Positions 5,914-9,058 of a stretch of DNA of 9,058 nt are shown here, piece after piece; within the stretch, counting starts at the first letter, position 1; each line of letters starts with the position of its first letter. The notes beneath the pieces are model-generated. The model was not told the origin of the DNA. It was given only the letters and a program-made list of their open reading frames with translations, and ran no database searches. Made by a program: the position numbers and the translations under genes. Origin of the DNA: Bacteriovoracaceae bacterium UBA7695 (lineage in GTDB: Bacteria; Bdellovibrionota; Bacteriovoracia; Bacteriovoracales; Bacteriovoracaceae); contig DLGL01000014.1 in assembly GCA_002482685.1 (NCBI GenBank), positions 1-9,058 of the forward strand. Direction: 5' to 3'.

Positions 5914-7283
5914 TTCTAAAGTATCTTATTATTTCATTTTTAACTCTATGGTTGGTTACTGCTTCAGACCCAAATTTTGGTACAGAACTTTACTGGACAA
6001 AGATTCCAAGCACAGAAAAATTTGAGGATGTTAAAGAATTTCCGTGGATGGCGACAGATTCATTCAGGCCTTTTTTAATGGACGAAGATGACAGGGTCTC
6101 AGATTTATTCCCCGTAACAGATTACTTTTATCCAACTGTTCATTTTTGGTTTCTGATCTATACCCAATTTGAATCAAACCAAGTGGTCATTCATGATAAA
6201 ACCAATCTTACCCTGATTTATAAAGTTTTAGACTTCTCTTCTTTACATCACAAAGGTCTAAACAAAAACATTCTTTACATTCTTCAAAGAAAACTCTCTG
6301 AAGAGAGAATCACCAAGATAAAAGATGACCTTAAAGAGCTTGCACGTAATCCTTATAGCCTGTCATCTGATTCTAAAGTCATTTATAGATCTCTCAAAGA
6401 GGCTGGAGTCTCTCTCCCATTAAAAAAAGTTGATCGTCAGAAATTTTTTCGCAAACTAAGAGAGAACATACGAACTCAAACTGGACAGAGAAATTTTATC
6501 AAGGATGGAATAATCCGATCGCTTCCCTATAAACCATTTCTAGAGAAATATTTTGCTAAAAGAGGTCTACCAAGAGAACTTCTAGCAGTTCCTTTTCTAG
6601 AATCAAGCTTTAATCCCGTTGCCCAATCTAAAGTTGCTGCTTTAGGAACTTGGCAATTCATGCCTTTGATTGCCAGCTACTACGTGCCAAAAAAAACAAG
6701 TCAGATAGATTATCGATCAAACGTTGGAGTTATCTCGATAGCTGCGGCCAACTTAATGCGTGAAAACATTCAACTCATGAAGAGTTGGGACATGGCTGTC
6801 ACAGCTTACAATTCAGGAACAAAACATCTTCTTAAAACTCGACGAGAATTGGCCTCCAGTCGGGCGAAAATAGACCTGGAAGATATTATCAAACACAGTG
6901 ACTCGCAACACTTTGGGTTTGCCTCAAAAAATTTTTACAGTGAGTTTCTGGCACTTGTGCACGCTCTTGCCTACGAGGAAGAGATCTTTGCAGGACTTCA
7001 CCGTAAGGATCGTTATAACATGGAGGAAATTTTAGATTTCTACATTGCTAAATGCTCACTAAGACTGGATAAATCACTCAATGAGAAACAACTGGACGAT
7101 GTTCGCTATCACAACCATCAATTAGATGACTTAAAACAATCAATTCCTCGCGGTGCAATTATTACTACAAAAGAAGTTCTTCCTTCTAGTAAATTCTTTA
7201 AGTTAAAATTTAATCAATTGATTGAATCTAAGCCAAAGGATTGGGGAAAATATCTAAAAAATCAGAGTTGCTCGACAAGATAA
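5910..7283 (+). CDS. MltD-like lytic murein transglycosylase (SLT domain)
   Basis: Lytic transglycosylases cleave the MurNAc-GlcNAc bond of peptidoglycan, leaving 1,6-anhydroMurNAc. The 457-residue product starts with a hydrophobic signal sequence (residues 2-18, likely cleavage after VTA18) but has no lipobox Cys, unlike MltD lipoproteins of enterobacteria, so it is probably a soluble periplasmic or secreted enzyme. An N-terminal helical region includes FWFLIYTQFESNQVVIHD (79-96). The SLT domain follows at about 205-350, with LPRELLAVPFLESSFNP carrying the catalytic Glu231, ALGTWQFMP (244-252), DYRSNVGVISIAAANLM (267-283), the AYNSG motif (299-303), and FASKNFYSEFLALVHA. No LysM domain is seen in the C-terminal 100 residues, which I do not recognise. 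It has no Shine-Dalgarno of its own and depends on the ATGA overlap with the patatin gene. Its 3' end overlaps the convergent gene by 22 bp. Confidence 0.92.
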   Translation: MILKYLIISFLTLWLVTASDPNFGTELYWTKIPSTEKFEDVKEFPWMATDSFRPFLMDEDDRVSDLFPVTDYFYPTVHFWFLIYTQFESNQVVIHDKTNLTLIYKVLDFSSLHHKGLNKNILYILQRKLSEERITKIKDDLKELARNPYSLSSDSKVIYRSLKEAGVSLPLKKVDRQKFFRKLRENIRTQTGQRNFIKDGIIRSLPYKPFLEKYFAKRGLPRELLAVPFLESSFNPVAQSKVAALGTWQFMPLIASYYVPKKTSQIDYRSNVGVISIAAANLMRENIQLMKSWDMAVTAYNSGTKHLLKTRRELASSRAKIDLEDIIKHSDSQHFGFASKNFYSEFLALVHALAYEEEIFAGLHRKDRYNMEEILDFYIAKCSLRLDKSLNEKQLDDVRYHNHQLDDLKQSIPRGAIITTKEVLPSSKFFKLKFNQLIESKPKDWGKYLKNQSCSTR

Positions 7284-9058
7284 GTATTTGGAGAACAATA
7301 GGAGTTTAAAAACTGTGTTGTTCCATCAGTGTATTGAATCTTAATGTTAATTTTTGCATCAGGGGATACATCGCCAGAGGCCTGGCTTTCTCCCACAACA
7401 ATCACTTTCTGAGTTTTTTCACTCATGCTGTCATAAAATTTACCGTCTTCATCTAGAATCTGAGTATAAGTCATAAGTGAGCTAGCTACTGATTCAGAAG
7501 CTACATCAAATTGTTTAGCTTTCTTCGTCAGGTTAACCTGAACAAGGCAGCGATTACCTAACTTAGCACCTTCCACTTTTGATAGGATAAAACGCATAAA
7601 GCTCTCAGAAGGAACTGTAAGATTATTATTCTCTCTGAAGCCTACAAACAATGGCTCTGACTGGTGATTTAATTCAAGATACCGTCGTCCACCAAGATGG
7701 GACGCCCCAAAGTTCATTTTGTAAGTATGACTGTTCATCTTCTTAGCAAAGCCTTGTCCTGCAAAAACTCTGACTTGCTCACCAGAAACAATTAGAGGCG
7801 AGCTCTCTTTAGATAAAAGATTATCTTCATAGAGACGAACTTTCTCATTCACAACATCTTCATAAAAGTTTGCATCATAGGTCATTTCGTTTTCATGAAT
7901 GTGAACGATCTTCGAAATAACTTCACCATTCCCACGTTGATATGAAACCATGGCATTGCCTGATTGAACGCCAACAAATAGTTGGTATCTAAAGTCATCA
8001 TTTTCAGTTTTTTTGAGATCACCATTAAGCTTAATCACATCACCAAAAGGCACATCCAGTTTGGCGAGCTTAGACTCATCATCTAGTTCAATTAAGAGTG
8101 CACCTACAGACCCCTTACTTTCATAAGGCTGCTGAATTTCATTAAATGTTTCGTCGAGCAACATAGGAATTGAAACTGAGCCAGAACCTTCTTCTAGGAT
8201 GAGTTCAGTTGTAGTTGGAACATGGCCTCTGTGGATCAGAGTTACAGTCCTAGTCATCTTGGCCTGGCTAAGGTTATCTTCAAAAACAACTTCCCCATTT
8301 CCGAAATCTTCCAGTGTTTCAGAGAGATCATCCTGGAAACGAACCTCAAAGCCCTGCATTGGTTCTAACTTTTTGAGATCACTACTCATGGCCACAATGG
8401 AAAGACTTACAGGATGTGAAGGAGCGGCTTTAACAACTTTTTTGCTGGAATTTTTTGAAGTCTGTGGATCAGGAATATAATTCTTGGGAAGATTATTAGA
8501 GTCTACTTCAGCTTGGACAGGCGAACCCTCAGATCGAGGTTTAGATCTATGGGGCTTGTGACTACTCACTACAGAAACTGTAGGAATCACATTGTTGGTT
8601 ACATCTTGATTCGCTCTTGAGTAGTCAAACCCTACAAAGTCTGAACTTACTGAGCTGACAGGCTGAGCCTTCGCTACTTCTGCTACTGCAGCAGCCTTTG
8701 GTGCTTGTGAAGCCGTTTGAGTAGTCACCAATTCCGGATAATTAAAAAACTCCGGTTCCTGAACTTCAGATGGTGCCGTCTCAGTCTTAGGATCAGAAGC
8801 CATCAGTACCGAAACATCTTCGACCTCTGGCTCAATGGCCTCTTCCACAGCGGCTGCAGCCTTAGCCGCGTTAATATCGGCGATCGTTATATCTGAAGTT
8901 TTGGTTTCAATTTTTTTAACAGGAGAAGTTTCTGGGTACTCAAAAAACTCTGGCTCAACATTAGCGGCTTGGGACTGCTTGGTTGAAACAGCGTCTTCCT
9001 GAACTTCCGCGATAATCGTTTCTGTAAAAGAAAAATCTTTATATGAAGCCACCATGTT
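7262..9058 (-). CDS. Large unrecognised, probably exported protein, 5' end beyond window
   Basis: I do not recognise this gene. The reading frame is open to the right edge; the Met at 9055 is unlikely to be the true start because it lacks a Shine-Dalgarno, signal peptide or anchor, all of which could lie outside the window. Residues counted from that Met: 1-215 are low-complexity and probably disordered, rich in Ala, Glu, Pro, Ser and Val, with EPEFFEYPE (34-42) and EPEFFNYPE (100-108) and a basic patch SHKPHRSKPRS (165-175). From about 216 to the end the sequence is ordered and beta-rich. Residues 216-300 resemble a carboxypeptidase-regulatory-like or Ig-like beta sandwich (TVTLIHRGHVPTTTELILEEGSGSVSIPML). 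Two cysteines, C503 and C587, could form a disulfide, and the chain ends in YCSPNTYLVEQL. This layout fits a membrane-anchored protein spanning the periplasm through a flexible linker, or a surface protein, but that is inference. Its 3' end is convergent with the transglycosylase gene. Confidence 0.8.
   Translation of the reverse strand, partial: NMVASYKDFSFTETIIAEVQEDAVSTKQSQAANVEPEFFEYPETSPVKKIETKTSDITIADINAAKAAAAVEEAIEPEVEDVSVLMASDPKTETAPSEVQEPEFFNYPELVTTQTASQAPKAAAVAEVAKAQPVSSVSSDFVGFDYSRANQDVTNNVIPTVSVVSSHKPHRSKPRSEGSPVQAEVDSNNLPKNYIPDPQTSKNSSKKVVKAAPSHPVSLSIVAMSSDLKKLEPMQGFEVRFQDDLSETLEDFGNGEVVFEDNLSQAKMTRTVTLIHRGHVPTTTELILEEGSGSVSIPMLLDETFNEIQQPYESKGSVGALLIELDDESKLAKLDVPFGDVIKLNGDLKKTENDDFRYQLFVGVQSGNAMVSYQRGNGEVISKIVHIHENEMTYDANFYEDVVNEKVRLYEDNLLSKESSPLIVSGEQVRVFAGQGFAKKMNSHTYKMNFGASHLGGRRYLELNHQSEPLFVGFRENNNLTVPSESFMRFILSKVEGAKLGNRCLVQVNLTKKAKQFDVASESVASSLMTYTQILDEDGKFYDSMSEKTQKVIVVGESQASGDVSPDAKINIKIQYTDGTTQFLNSYCSPNTYLVEQL
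8732..8956 (-). repeat. Two copies of an EPEFFxYPE coding motif
   Basis: The nine-residue motif occurs at 8956-8930 and 8758-8732, 66 residues apart. The two 27-nt copies differ by four synonymous changes (such as CCA/CCG and TAC/TAT) and by two changes in the single variable codon (GAG/AAT, Glu/Asn). That pattern suggests the peptide, not the DNA, is being kept. Both copies lie in otherwise low-complexity sequence, and more copies may lie upstream, outside the window. Confidence 0.7.

Noticed and set aside
7140..7205. SAF-like domain at the end of the transglycosylase (SIPRGAIITTKEVLPS)
   Set aside because: Only a short superficial resemblance; the rest of the segment does not support the fold, so no domain was called.
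8199..8480. Plus-strand open frame of 93 codons
   Set aside because: It is antisense to the beta-sandwich region of the large minus-strand gene; its composition looks like a shadow and no ribosome binding site precedes it.
9053..9055. ATG at 9055 as the true start of the large minus-strand gene
   Set aside because: The frame stays open to the edge (AAC codon upstream), only 3 bases remain, and no Shine-Dalgarno or signal peptide is seen; the gene is treated as partial.

Overview
The window is 9.06 kb of AT-rich, almost fully coding DNA with Gram-negative features: Sec signal peptides, a probable outer-membrane beta-barrel and an MltD-type peptidoglycan lytic transglycosylase. Low GC, a patatin paired with a transglycosylase, and large unfamiliar exported proteins suggest a relative of the Bdellovibrio/Bacteriovorax predators (Bdellovibrionota). 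That placement is inference; no marker here proves it.

Layout. Positions 1-2836 (minus strand) hold two DNA-repair genes: ligA (NAD+-dependent DNA ligase), followed with no gap by radA, which leaves the window at base 1 without most of its C-terminal domain. Positions 2886-4654 (minus) hold a two-gene unit: a small helix-turn-helix/coiled-coil protein, then an exported protein with a periplasmic CsgG/FlgT-like half and a beta-barrel-like half. The two overlap by 4 bp. A 74-bp divergent promoter region (4655-4728) separates this unit from a plus-strand pair: a patatin-like phospholipase (4729-5913) and a transglycosylase (5910-7283), again joined by a 4-bp ATGA overlap. From 7262 to the right edge a long minus-strand gene encodes an unrecognised, probably exported protein with a repeated EPEFFxYPE motif; its 3' end overlaps the transglycosylase gene by 22 bp and its 5' end is outside the window.

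How the genes may work together. LigA and RadA both act in recombination and repair and look translationally coupled. Patatin (phospholipid) and transglycosylase (peptidoglycan) act on two envelope layers and are coupled. The HTH protein is the obvious candidate regulator of the divergent promoter region, though nothing in the sequence proves it.

The most notable points are a LigA in which the two residues expected to contact the adenine of NAD+ (Glu113 and Lys290 in E. coli numbering) are both hydrophobic; a TATAAT box only 8 nt from the ligA start codon, suggesting a leaderless message, inside an 8-bp inverted repeat; and two unfamiliar envelope proteins. No RNA genes, insertion sequences, CRISPR arrays, origins or convincing intrinsic terminators were seen. 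No stretch longer than 300 bases lacks a gene.
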